64,000 bases of DNA. Origin: Amycolatopsis sp. FBCC-B4732 (GTDB lineage: Bacteria > Actinomycetota > Actinomycetes > Mycobacteriales > Pseudonocardiaceae). Positions 49,294 to 58,621 of the stretch are shown in pieces. The notes below the pieces were generated by a model. It had not been told where the DNA came from and searched no databases. It saw only the letters and a list, made by a program, of their open reading frames with translations. Position 1 is the stretch's first letter; every line of letters starts with the position of its first letter. Made by a program: the position numbers and the translations under genes. The DNA is taken from positions 1,822,001 through 1,886,000 of the forward strand of contig NZ_CP095376.1 of NCBI RefSeq assembly GCF_023008405.1, given 5' to 3'.

Positions 49294-52200
49294 ATGGAGT
49301 CCGCAGTAGTCGGCCGCGCGCTGCGCGGAATTCTGGTCGTCGTCCTGTTGCTGGCCGGCAGCGTGGGCACCGCGGGGGCGGTGACCGCGCCCGCCGATGG
49401 CCCATCGGCCAAGGAGAAGGAGCGCACCTCGCTCGCCGACGTCGCCAAGACGCCGGAGCCGCAGGTGCCCGACAAGTCGTGGCAGGTCGACGGGAACGGG
49501 ACGTTCACCGATTCGATCGCGCTCCGGGTCCCGGCCTTCCACGACATCACCCCGCAGTTCTCGCTGGCCTACGATTCGTCCGCCCTCAACGGGCTGGCCG
49601 GGGTCGGCTGGACGCTGAGCGGCCTCAGCGAGATCGAACGGGCCGGCGCCGGCAAGGGCGCCCCCCGCTACGACGCCTCGGACGTCTACCTCGCGGACGG
49701 CGAGGAGCTCGTGCCCTGCGTCGCCGGCAGCGTGAGCCCGAGCTGCACCTCGGGTGGCACGCACGCGACCAAGAACGAGTCCTTCCGGAAGTTCGCGCTG
49801 ACCGGCACCGGAGCCGCCAGCCGGTGGACCTTGACCGCGAAGGACGGCGTCAAGCGCGTCTACGCGCCCGTGCTGTCGGCCGGGACCGATCTCGTCTACC
49901 GGTGGGGCCTGAGCCAGGTCGTCGACCCGAAGGGCAACACGGTCACCTACAACTGGGCGGCCAACCAGTTCGCGTGCTGCTGGGAGTACCTCGATTCGGT
50001 CACCTACAACGGGACGACGGTCAAGTTCACCTACGAGCAGCGCACCGACACCGATCTGCGGGCGATGGGCAACGGCGGCATCCGGACCGTCCAGGGCCGC
50101 ATCAAGACCATCGACGTGAGCGTCGGCGGCAGCCGGGTCCGCGCGTACAAGCTGACCTACGCCACCAGTGACGCGACGGGACGGTCACTCCTGTCGGCCG
50201 TGCAGCAGTTCGGCACCGACGCCGTCCTGGACGCCGCGGGCACCGTCACCGGCGGCACCGCGATGCCACCCGTGACGGCGACCTACCAGGCCGGCGCGCC
50301 CGCGTTCGTCTCCGGCAGCAACAACCAGGCGTTCACCGGCAACAACAACGCCGCCAAAGACTTCCCGATGGACATCAACGGCGACGGCAAGACCGACATG
50401 CTGGAGCTGTGGCCGAACTTCGGGACCTACCAACGCAAGACGTGGCTGTCCGACGGCACCGACTTCACGCTCGCGTCGGCGGAAGGCGCGACGTCGCTCA
50501 ACGAGAACGCGCGCTACCTGCCGGGTGACTTCACCGGCGACGGGAAGTCCGACCTGCTGGAGTTCTCCCCCTCCGGCCTCGGTATGGCGCGGCAGCTGTG
50601 GGTGTCCACCGGCACCGGCTTCACGGCGGGTTCGACCGGCGCGGCCCAGGGCCGCAACGACGCGAACGCGCGCTTCCTCCCGATGGACGTCAACGGCGAC
50701 GGCAAGACCGACGTCCTGGAACTGTATTCCTGCGGCATCTTCCCGGTGAACTACTGCCGCGCGACGTGGCTTTCGGACGGCACCACCTTCACCCTCGCCT
50801 CCAACGACGCCGGTATCGCCTACGACGCGAATCGGCAGTTCGAGGCCGCCGACGTCAACGGCGACGGCAAGACCGACTTCGTCGAACTGTCGCCCGCGCT
50901 CTTCGGCGCCGGCAACCGGCACATCTGGCTGTCCACCGGAACCGGCTTCGTCTCCGGGGCGAGCGACTCCGGCATCTCCTGGAGCGCGCCGAACGCGGAA
51001 GGCGCCGGCAGCCGGTTCCTGATGATGGACGTCAACGACGACGACAAAGTCGACATGGTCGAGCTCTACCCGCTGTTCGGCACGTACACCCGCCGGACGT
51101 GGCTCTCCACCGGCTACAGCTACAAACTGGGCGCCACCGACACGAGCATGGCCTACGCCGAGACGTCCAAGCAGCTCGTGATGGACGTCAACGGCGACCA
51201 CCGGATGGACATGGTCGCCCTCTCCCCGGGATTCCTGGGGGCGTCGACGAAACGCGACATCTGGTTGTCCACCGGCTCCGGCTTCACGCCCGGCGCGAGC
51301 GACCCGACGATGGGTACCTACTCCTGCAGCAAGGGCACCTGCACCAGCGACTTCCTCGAAATGGACGTCAACGGCGACATGCGCACGGAAATGGTGGAGC
51401 TCTACAACACCAACTTCGGCCTCAACAAGGGGCGCCACATCTGGAACATGGGCGGCGCGGCGACCGACGTGCTGACCTCCCGCACCAACGAGTGGGGCGA
51501 CAAGACGTCGGTGAGCTACCAGCCGTCGTCGGCGTGGGCGAACACGAACAACCCGCCGCTGACCCAGACGGTGTCCGCCGTGACCGACAACGCCGGCCCG
51601 GGTGGCGCCGCGACCACGAACTACAGCTACTCCGGCGGGGCGTACCACCACCCGGAGCGCACGTTCCTCGGGTTCCGCACGCAGCGGGAGACCAAGCCGT
51701 GCAACGCGGGCGAGACGCAGTGCCCGTACGTCGACACGACGTTCCGCCAGGACCTCGCCGCGATCGGCCAGGCGGAACGCGTCGAGAACCACGGCGGCGA
51801 CGGCGCGCTGCTGAGCTCGACGGTCACCGACTACGTCACCAACGGCACGACCGTGCCGAGGACGGCGCTGCCGACCGGCACGATGGAGACCGCGTACACC
51901 GGCAAAAGCGCGGTGTGCCCCGGAGCGGACTGCAAGCGCAGCTACACGAGCCGGGCGTACAACGCCTACGGCGAAGTGGTGACCCAGATCGAGAACGGCG
52001 ACAACGAGCAGGCGGGTGACGAACGCACGACGGTGACCACGTTCGTGCCCAACACGGCCGCCTACATCGTGAACAAGCCGGCCGCGGTGAAGGTAGTCAC
52101 CGGGGTCGGCGCCGGCGGGACGAAGCTCAGCGAGACCCGCACCGGGTACGACGGCGCGGCGTGGGACCAGGCTCCCGCGGCCGGTTACGCGACGTCGTCG

Positions 52201-55026
52201 GCCCAGTGGCTTTCGACGCGGGACGCGTTCGTCGGGACGGGCAAGGAGTACGACGCGTGGGGCAACCTCACCGCTGAGATCGACGCGCTCGGCGGACGCA
52301 CCACACTCGGCTACGACCCGGCGTACCACAGTTTCCAGACCTCGGAGACCAACGCGCTGTCCCAGACGGTCGACGCGACGTGGGATCCCGTCTGCGGCAC
52401 ACCGACCCGGGTGAACGACCTCAACCGGCAGGCGACCACGGTCACCTACGACCCGCTGTGCCGGGCGGCCGAAACCACCCAGCCCGGCGGCAAGTTCGAA
52501 CGCCACAAGTGGGTGGACGTCGGCGATCCGGCCAAGCAGTACGAGCAGATCGAGAAGCCGGCCGCGGACGGGACGAGCGCCCCGCAGTGGAGCCGCCGCT
52601 ACGTGGACGGTCTGCAGCGCCCGTACCGCACCGCGAACAAGGGCCCGGACGCGGCGACCGGTGACATCTACGTCGACACGGCGTACAACGCCCGCGGCCA
52701 GGTCGCGTCGAGGACCGCGCCGTACTACTGGGTGGCGGGCACCGCGCAGCCGGTGACGTACCCGACGCTCACCGCCTACGACGGGCTCGACCGGGTGGTC
52801 AAGACCACGCTGCCGGGTGGCGCGGTCCAGACCAAGAGCTACGGCCCGTGGTCGACCACCAGCACCGACGAGAACGGGCACGCCACGACCGACCGCCTGG
52901 ACGCCTACGGCAAGCGCGCCGAGCGCCAGGAGCCGGTCGGCGGCAAGCCCGTGACCGCGCGGTACGACTACGACCTGCGGGGAAACCTCGCGAAGTCCAC
53001 CGACCCGTCCGGGGCCGTCATCACCTACACCACCGACTCGTTCGGGCGGCAGACGAAGGTGGCGGACCCGGACAAGGGCGTCACCACCTACGAGTGGGAC
53101 GACGCCGGCCGCGCGGTCGCGCAGACCGACGCGAACAACCAGCGCACGACGTTCACCAACGACAAGCTGGGCCGCAAGACCGCCAAGACGACCAACGCGG
53201 GAACCGCGTCCGCAACGACGGTGTCCTGGACCTACGACGAGGTCCGCGCCGGCTACGCCAACGTCGGCAAGGTCACCGCGAACACGGACGCCGCCGGCAC
53301 CCGGACGTTCGACTACGACGCCCTCGGCCACACCGTCAAGACCGTGCGGACCGTGGGCGCCGCGAGCTACGAGTTCCGGTACGGCTTCGACGCGGGTGAC
53401 CGCAAGCTGTGGACCACCTACCCCGACGGGGACACGCAGGGCACCGCGGCGGCACCGTTGCGCTACGACAGCGCGGGCCGGCTCACGGCGATCCCCGGCT
53501 ACGTCACCTCGGCGACCTACAACGCCGACGGCAAGGTGACCCGGATCGCCAACGCCAACGGCACCACGACCACCCGCCCGCACGACGCGGAACGCGGCTG
53601 GCTCACCGGCATCGAGACGAAGTCGGGCGCGAACGTCGTGCAGGACAACAAGTTCACCCGCGATCCGAGCGGCAACATCACGAAGGTCACCAGCCCGTTC
53701 CCCGACGAGAGCTGGACCTACACCTACGACGACGGCGGCCGGCTCACCAGCGCGACCGACGACGCCGGCCCGGCGAACAACCAGTCCCTCACCTACGACG
53801 CGGCCGGCAACATCGCCGCGAACTCCCGGACCGGTGCCTACGCCTACGACCCGGCGCACCCGCACGCGGTGAGCACCGCCGGGGCGAACACCTACACCTA
53901 CGACGCGGCGGGCAACATGACCTCCGGCGCCGGCCGCACCCTCACCTGGAACGGCAACGGGCTGCTCGCTTCGGTCGTCAAGGGCGGTGTCACGTCGACG
54001 TTCACCTACGACGCCGACGACACCCGGCTCCAGCAGGTCGAGGGCGGCGTCACCCGCCGCTACCTCGGCGTCGACTACGAGGTGAACGTCACCGCCGGCA
54101 CGACCACCAAGTACATCTCGATCGAGGGCACGCCGGTGGCCCGGGTCGACGGCGGGACGAAGTACTGGGTGCACACCGACATCCAGGGCTCGGTGCAGGC
54201 CGAGACCGACGCCGCGGGGGTGGAGGTCCACCGCAAGAAGTACCGGCCCTTCGGCGAGGTCCTGTCGGCCGGTGGGTCGCTGCCCTTCGAGTCGCGCGGC
54301 TTCATCGCCGAACGCCAGGACTCGACCGGGCTGGTGTACCTCAACGCCCGCTACTACGACCCGCAGCTCGGCCGGTTCATCTCGCCCGACCCCACCATCG
54401 ACGGCGAAGACACCATCGGCCTCAACCGGTACGCCTACGCCGCGAACGACCCGGTGAACCAGGTCGACCGCACCGGCCTCTCGTGCCAGAAGGCGGACGG
54501 CAACAAGTGCGACCCGGAGAACGAACCCAAGATCACCCGGTCGGAGATCATCGCCCGGGCGCAGTACTGGGTCGACCACAAGCCAGGGCCGTACTACGAC
54601 CCGGACAACTTCGCCCCCGGTGACAACGGTTTCTCACCCGGGCCGGGTGACGGACGCGTCTACCGCCGCGACTGCTCCGGGTACGTCTCGATGGCCTTCC
54701 ACCTCAGCTGGAGCGCGAGCACGTACACCCTGCCCTACTACGGAGAGAAGATCGACCGCTCCGAGCTCCAGGCCGGGGACATCCTGAATTCGACCACCGA
54801 ACACGTCCTGCTCTTCCACAAGTGGCTCGACGACAAGGGGAACTTCGAGTACTACTCGTTCGGCGCGACCCCGGTGAAGCGCGCCACGGCCAACATCAAC
54901 GACTCCACCCTCGACAGCCACGCGAACGGCAACTACCAGGCGTACCGCTACGTCAACGTCGTCGATGACCCCCCGCCGCCACCCGGCGTCATCGGAAATT
55001 CCGTCGGCCGTTCGCCGTTTTCCTGA
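49294..55026 (+). CDS. secreted SpvB/FG-GAP/Rhs repeat protein with C-terminal NlpC/P60-like domain
   Basis: A 1910-residue protein from ATG 49294 (GAGGGG upstream). Residues 1-32 are a signal peptide (GILVVVLLLAGSVGTAGA). Residues 65-345 resemble the SpvB/TcdB N-terminal domain (FHDITPQFSLAYDSSALNGL, AGVGWTLSGLSEIER); 350-720 hold six FG-GAP/VCBS repeats with DxNGDGKTD calcium-loop motifs; 980-1670 are YD/Rhs repeats, closing with RYYDPQLGRFISPDP and NRYAYAANDPVNQVD. After this conserved end, residues 1733-1910 are a variable tip: RDCSGYVSMAFHLSW (Cys1794), LQAGDILNSTTEHVLLFH (His1837), the Cys-His order of NlpC/P60 enzymes. A polymorphic toxin-like architecture; a wall-hydrolytic or amidase toxin is inferred, not shown. 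Confidence 0.9.
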   Translation: MESAVVGRALRGILVVVLLLAGSVGTAGAVTAPADGPSAKEKERTSLADVAKTPEPQVPDKSWQVDGNGTFTDSIALRVPAFHDITPQFSLAYDSSALNGLAGVGWTLSGLSEIERAGAGKGAPRYDASDVYLADGEELVPCVAGSVSPSCTSGGTHATKNESFRKFALTGTGAASRWTLTAKDGVKRVYAPVLSAGTDLVYRWGLSQVVDPKGNTVTYNWAANQFACCWEYLDSVTYNGTTVKFTYEQRTDTDLRAMGNGGIRTVQGRIKTIDVSVGGSRVRAYKLTYATSDATGRSLLSAVQQFGTDAVLDAAGTVTGGTAMPPVTATYQAGAPAFVSGSNNQAFTGNNNAAKDFPMDINGDGKTDMLELWPNFGTYQRKTWLSDGTDFTLASAEGATSLNENARYLPGDFTGDGKSDLLEFSPSGLGMARQLWVSTGTGFTAGSTGAAQGRNDANARFLPMDVNGDGKTDVLELYSCGIFPVNYCRATWLSDGTTFTLASNDAGIAYDANRQFEAADVNGDGKTDFVELSPALFGAGNRHIWLSTGTGFVSGASDSGISWSAPNAEGAGSRFLMMDVNDDDKVDMVELYPLFGTYTRRTWLSTGYSYKLGATDTSMAYAETSKQLVMDVNGDHRMDMVALSPGFLGASTKRDIWLSTGSGFTPGASDPTMGTYSCSKGTCTSDFLEMDVNGDMRTEMVELYNTNFGLNKGRHIWNMGGAATDVLTSRTNEWGDKTSVSYQPSSAWANTNNPPLTQTVSAVTDNAGPGGAATTNYSYSGGAYHHPERTFLGFRTQRETKPCNAGETQCPYVDTTFRQDLAAIGQAERVENHGGDGALLSSTVTDYVTNGTTVPRTALPTGTMETAYTGKSAVCPGADCKRSYTSRAYNAYGEVVTQIENGDNEQAGDERTTVTTFVPNTAAYIVNKPAAVKVVTGVGAGGTKLSETRTGYDGAAWDQAPAAGYATSSAQWLSTRDAFVGTGKEYDAWGNLTAEIDALGGRTTLGYDPAYHSFQTSETNALSQTVDATWDPVCGTPTRVNDLNRQATTVTYDPLCRAAETTQPGGKFERHKWVDVGDPAKQYEQIEKPAADGTSAPQWSRRYVDGLQRPYRTANKGPDAATGDIYVDTAYNARGQVASRTAPYYWVAGTAQPVTYPTLTAYDGLDRVVKTTLPGGAVQTKSYGPWSTTSTDENGHATTDRLDAYGKRAERQEPVGGKPVTARYDYDLRGNLAKSTDPSGAVITYTTDSFGRQTKVADPDKGVTTYEWDDAGRAVAQTDANNQRTTFTNDKLGRKTAKTTNAGTASATTVSWTYDEVRAGYANVGKVTANTDAAGTRTFDYDALGHTVKTVRTVGAASYEFRYGFDAGDRKLWTTYPDGDTQGTAAAPLRYDSAGRLTAIPGYVTSATYNADGKVTRIANANGTTTTRPHDAERGWLTGIETKSGANVVQDNKFTRDPSGNITKVTSPFPDESWTYTYDDGGRLTSATDDAGPANNQSLTYDAAGNIAANSRTGAYAYDPAHPHAVSTAGANTYTYDAAGNMTSGAGRTLTWNGNGLLASVVKGGVTSTFTYDADDTRLQQVEGGVTRRYLGVDYEVNVTAGTTTKYISIEGTPVARVDGGTKYWVHTDIQGSVQAETDAAGVEVHRKKYRPFGEVLSAGGSLPFESRGFIAERQDSTGLVYLNARYYDPQLGRFISPDPTIDGEDTIGLNRYAYAANDPVNQVDRTGLSCQKADGNKCDPENEPKITRSEIIARAQYWVDHKPGPYYDPDNFAPGDNGFSPGPGDGRVYRRDCSGYVSMAFHLSWSASTYTLPYYGEKIDRSELQAGDILNSTTEHVLLFHKWLDDKGNFEYYSFGATPVKRATANINDSTLDSHANGNYQAYRYVNVVDDPPPPPGVIGNSVGRSPFS

Positions 55027-55039
55027 CGGCCCGCGCTCG

Positions 55040-55294
55040 CTATCCAGCCTGACCTGGCACTCGGACGCAGTGTTCGGGAAGGACGGTGCTGCTCCAGTGC
55101 TCGAGGCCGGCAGGATCGGGCTCGGCGGGGAACTCGATGTCGACGGTGACGATGGGGGACTGTAAGGCACTGGCGAACGCGATGCCGTCGGATCCGAACG
55201 CACAGATATGTCCGGTGCCGAGCAGGCCGTCGACGAGGAAGAACAGGCCGGGGTGGACGGCGACGGTGCGGTCCGTCCGGAAGCCGACGCGCAT
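55040..55294 (-). CDS. unassigned 84-residue protein or fragment
   Basis: Opens at ATG 55294 and reads MRVGFRTDRTVAVHPGLFFL, GTGHICAFGSDGIAFASALQ, SPIVTVDIEFPAEPDPAGLE and ends VLPEHCVRVPGQAG. Composition and third-position GC look like a real protein, but no family is recognised. Its ATG overlaps the ATG of the rightward fragment (CATG at 55292-55295). It may be an immunity-like gene on the opposite strand or the surviving end of a longer gene. Confidence 0.4.
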   Translation of the reverse strand: MRVGFRTDRTVAVHPGLFFLVDGLLGTGHICAFGSDGIAFASALQSPIVTVDIEFPAEPDPAGLEHWSSTVLPEHCVRVPGQAG

Positions 55295-55586
55295 GCGAGC
55301 CGCCGACTTCGTCAACGACCCGGACCTCGCCGCCCCGCTGGGCATGTTCTCGCGGTCGGTGATCGAGCGCTGTCACCAGGCCGAGTCGCAGTTCGCCAGC
55401 GAAGTCCCGCAATGGCTGGACCAGTGGCACGACAACGCCGTTTTCCTCGACGCACGGCTATCTCCGACTCCCGAAGAGGCGGCGGCTATGAGCGCAGAGG
55501 TCGACGCGGTGATCGACCGTTACCGCCGCGAGCCCGCCGGGTGGCTGCTACCGCCTGATCACGCCGCTCACCGGCACAAGAAATAG
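55293..55586 (+). pseudogene. ArsR/winged-helix-type C-terminal fragment
   Basis: Reads DPDLAAPLGMFSRSVIERCH, SEVPQWLDQWHDNAVFLDAR and LSPTPEEAAAMSAEVDAVID then RYRREP. This matches the effector half that follows the winged helix in a common actinobacterial ArsR-like family (xLTPEEAxALxxELxAVxxRYR). The DNA-binding half is missing. Possibly still translated from ATG 55293. Confidence 0.5.
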
Positions 55587-55698
55587 GAGCGATAGCCGGC
55601 TTGTCCGCCATCCGGCGATCGAGGTTGGGGTGAAGTCGCGGGCCTACGCCACTCGTTCGCCGCAGTGGGAGCGTCACTGGCGTCGGGATACTGGCGGT

Positions 55699-57468
55699 GT
55701 GAACCACGACCCAGCCGACGGTGAGCACGAGGAGATCGCGAGGATCCTCGGCCTGCGCTCCGGCACGGCGAACGTCATCCGCGGTCCGGTGTCAGGCACG
55801 GTGGTGCAGGCGGGCACGATCGGCTCGCTGCACGTGCACCACGAAGGCTTGGCACGGCCCCGGCAATCGGACCACTTCGCGATGTGCGTCGCGCGGGTGT
55901 TGTCGCGGGCAGACGAGCCCGCCGGCGTGGCGATGGTGGTCGACCGGCGCACACTGGTCACCGACATCGAGGTCGTGAGCCGGGTGCTCGGAGCCGACGC
56001 GACGCCAGGCGGGTCGATCACCGTGGACTTCCCGCTGCTGGCTCCGGGCCGCACGCACACGGCTGTGGTCGAACGGTGGCGGCCCGACGGGCTCGACATC
56101 GCAGTGCTGAGGCTGACGAGCGCGCCGACGCAGCGACTGCTGCGGGTGTGGCTGGTCGACCCGGGCAACTGCTGGGGCCACCGAGCCGGGCTGGTCGCGA
56201 TCGGCCTCGGCGCACCGGACGGCGTCCCCGTCAATGCGGTGCTGCTGGCGCACCAGGACGAGAACACGATCGCGATCGACATCCAGGCGCCAGCGCGGCC
56301 GGACCTTCTCGGCTCTCCGGTGTGGGACGACGACGCGGCGGGAATCGTCGGCGTCGCGGTCCGCGGGAGCCGCGTCCTGTCCGGGCGCCGGATCGCTGCC
56401 GCCGTCGGGCTGGACCTCGGACCGGTCACCGCCCTGGCGCCGCCCGATGACGCCCGCGCCCGGCGAGCCCTGCGGCTCGGGTTCGCGCACGTGCTCAGCG
56501 CCCGGCTGGAAGCCCTCCCCGCCGGCGAGGACCGCGACCGCCAAGTGGATGCCCTGCTGTGGGAGTCCGCCGACCACGCCGACTTCCTCGGTGTCGACCT
56601 GCCCCAGTCGGCGCCGGACCCTGATCCGCGCGTCGGTGTCCTGCTCGGCCGAATCCGTGACGGACACGCGGTGCGGAACCGGCTGGCCCGCACGCACGGC
56701 CCTGGGGTCGCGGCGGCGCACTGGGTGGGCGTGCGGCTCGCGGCGGTGTCGGAGAAGCTGGCGCCCGTCGACGACCGCGCCCGCGACGCCGATGGGATCG
56801 CGACCGGGTGCCGCACCTCGGGTCTTCCGGACGACCTCGCTCAACGAACGGCCGACCTGGTGCGCCAGCCCTCGGCCGCCGCCGCGGACCTCTCGGACGT
56901 CTGGCGCTGTCGCGACGAGTTGGTGGGGTGGTGGGACGAGCGGCTGGCGACCGATCGATGGACCCGGGCCGCCCAGCGCGACCTGTGGGGCTACACCCGC
57001 TCCGCCGCGTTCGCCGGGATAGCCAGAGCGCGCGGTGTCGACACCCGTTTCGCCGCGACCGCCCGCCTGCACGCCGATGCGCTCGACATCGACGTCCCGG
57101 CCCTGTTCGACCGCACCGGCGACACGGTGACCGACGACGTTCGGGCGCTGCACTACATCCTGGAGGAGATCCCCGCCCCCATAACGCGCGCGATGGTTGC
57201 GCGCTACGGCCCGACCGCGGATCGCATCCTGTCCCTGTCCCGCCGCCTGTTCGGCTGGCTGCTCTACCCCGAACCGGCGCTCTGCCGCGACCTGGCCACC
57301 ACCATCACCGACACGTGCCACGCATTGCGTCTCCCGAACACCCTGGGCGCCCCGCACGCGTCCAGTCTCGCAGGCGATGCCGACTACGACACCGCGTCGA
57401 GCGCGATCCTGGCCTTCGACCGGGAACTGCGGACGTTCCTCGACCAGGCGGTTCGGACCTGGGCATGA
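55699..57468 (+). CDS. trypsin-fold protein lacking catalytic His, with conflict-system-type N-terminus
   Basis: A 589-residue protein from GTG 55699. Residues 22-48 (SGTANVIRGPVSGTVVQAGT then SLHVHH) match the short leader seen in many actinobacterial NTPase/effector conflict proteins. Residues 58-225 follow the trypsin-like fold used in those systems: AGVAMVVDRRTLVTDIEVVS, where the usual TCAHVV His is absent (TDIEVV, about 89-93); LDIAVLRL keeps the Asp (Asp133); and LLGSPVWDDDAAGIVGV keeps the Ser (Ser206). Residues 230-589 are helical, Arg/Asp/Leu-rich and without recognised motifs. No NTPase domain is present. It looks like a pseudo-protease sensor or regulator; no function is assigned. 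Confidence 0.7.
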   Translation: MNHDPADGEHEEIARILGLRSGTANVIRGPVSGTVVQAGTIGSLHVHHEGLARPRQSDHFAMCVARVLSRADEPAGVAMVVDRRTLVTDIEVVSRVLGADATPGGSITVDFPLLAPGRTHTAVVERWRPDGLDIAVLRLTSAPTQRLLRVWLVDPGNCWGHRAGLVAIGLGAPDGVPVNAVLLAHQDENTIAIDIQAPARPDLLGSPVWDDDAAGIVGVAVRGSRVLSGRRIAAAVGLDLGPVTALAPPDDARARRALRLGFAHVLSARLEALPAGEDRDRQVDALLWESADHADFLGVDLPQSAPDPDPRVGVLLGRIRDGHAVRNRLARTHGPGVAAAHWVGVRLAAVSEKLAPVDDRARDADGIATGCRTSGLPDDLAQRTADLVRQPSAAAADLSDVWRCRDELVGWWDERLATDRWTRAAQRDLWGYTRSAAFAGIARARGVDTRFAATARLHADALDIDVPALFDRTGDTVTDDVRALHYILEEIPAPITRAMVARYGPTADRILSLSRRLFGWLLYPEPALCRDLATTITDTCHALRLPNTLGAPHASSLAGDADYDTASSAILAFDRELRTFLDQAVRTWA

Positions 57469-57827
57469 ACAAGCTGATGGCGCGCCCGTCTTGATCATCG
57501 CAAACGCCGCGGCAAACCGTCGCGCAGTTCCAGCTAGGTGTACCTCAGTAGGTGGCGCAGAGCCGGTCGCGGATGGATCGACAGCATGGCCTGCGGGGAC
57601 GGCTGTTCGAACCACGTTGCCCCATCGGTCGCCGGGATGCCGCCCGGGTAGCTGCCGTCGGCAGTGTGGCAGCTACCCGTGCCCGGCCCCCGTGACTGCC
57701 GTGAAATCATGACACCGCAAGTATCCCTTGATGCGCACGGCGAGACACGTTGGTGGCGATTTGCCGTTTCAAAGCTCTGCCTGGTTCGTGTAGGTTACTT
57801 CTCTTCAGGGGTTGCGTTTGATCGATC
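57469..57827. other. 359-bp gap with one hairpin
   Basis: No gene recognised. GGGTAGCTGCC (57646-57656) and GGCAGCTACCC (57668-57678) form a perfect 11-bp stem with an 11-base loop, possibly a terminator serving the gene on the left. Confidence 0.5.
57646..57678. terminator. hairpin, possible terminator
   Basis: Perfect 11-bp stem as described for the surrounding gap. It lies 178 bp after the conflict-type gene and 150 bp beyond the end of the leftward secreted-protein gene; no U-tract. Confidence 0.4.
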
Positions 57828-58151
57828 TCAGCCGCACCAGGTGTTGCCGGTGTAACTGAGGTTGCTCGACAGCACCCAGCCCCATTTGGAGCTGCCGGTG
57901 TTGAATCCGTAGTAGCGCGGGTTTCCTTGGATGCGAACGTTGATCAGGTCGCCGACGTACGCATCGCCCACGTAGTTTCCGCCGGACTCGGCGTCCGTCA
58001 TGTTTCCGGGGTTTGTCACGCGGTACTGCCACACGGTCGAGCATCGGGCTTGTGCGGTCGATGCGTGAGCGGACGGAGCGATGTCTCCGCCGGCGGTCGC
58101 AACGCCGATCGCGGACATGGCAACGGCGATGAGGCAAAGCTGTCTCAGCAT
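57828..58151 (-). CDS. small secreted SH3-like protein
   Basis: A 107-residue protein from ATG 58151 (GGGAGG eight bases upstream). Signal peptide at 1-31 (LCLIAVAMSAIGVATAGG, cut near AHA). The mature part has two Cys (ARCSTVWQYRV, NTWCG at the end) and strands GDAYVGDLINVRIQGNPRYY then KWGWVLSSNLSYTG, the pattern of bacterial SH3-like exported modules. Resembles the extracellular tail of the kinase at 58622 (GWALNQYLRTSC). Function unknown. Confidence 0.78.
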   Translation of the reverse strand: MLRQLCLIAVAMSAIGVATAGGDIAPSAHASTAQARCSTVWQYRVTNPGNMTDAESGGNYVGDAYVGDLINVRIQGNPRYYGFNTGSSKWGWVLSSNLSYTGNTWCG

Positions 58152-58621
58152 GATTGTTCCCTCCCTCGGGCAGAAATTTGCTGGCGAGCAACACTGTAGG
58201 GCAGGAATTGCTGACCTTTTGGCGTTTCCTGTCAGACTGCCTGATCGGTCCAGGGCGGTCGTCTGTTCTTCTTGATCGTGATACGCAGTGCAGTTGAACA
58301 AATGCGCCGGTGGAATGAATCAAGCTGCGGTCGGGTGAATGAGCACGTCATCGATCGGTCCGGTACCGACCTGGGCCGGACCTCCTGTCGCGGGGATGGG
58401 GTACACGTGTGACGGGTGATCGACTGCGCGCTGTACCCAGGCGGTGAGCGGCCAGGGGAGAGTCGAGGTGGCGTTCGACGAGGAAGATCGTGCTGCACGT
58501 GCAGATGGTGCCCGGAGGGCCGTTCGACTTACGCTGCCTAGGAAATAGCCAAACCTGGCAACCGGACAGCGGGGAGCTGATCACCCTGCCGATCGCGGTT
58601 GCTCGGTGGGGAACCGGACGC
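58152..58621. other. 470-bp gap, no gene recognised
   Basis: Contains the promoter region of the leftward secreted-protein gene. Short protein-like phrases on the plus strand near 58400-58600 could not be tied to a family. Confidence 0.4.

Larger units (their letters stand above)
55027..55698. other. 672-bp stretch with two gene fragments after the Rhs gene
   Basis: An Rhs toxin would normally be followed by an immunity gene on the same strand. Here only the fragments at 55040-55294 (minus) and 55293-55586 (plus) are seen, then the conflict-type gene at 55699. Confidence 0.5.

Noticed and set aside
50185..54579. Open frame of 1464 codons antisense to the Rhs gene
   Set aside because: Arg/Val/Gly-rich composition without motifs; the plus strand encodes clear SpvB, FG-GAP and Rhs repeats.
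58380..58600. CorA-like N-terminal fragment on the plus strand
   Set aside because: A phrase similar to the start of CorA proteins is visible but too short and in no sustained frame.
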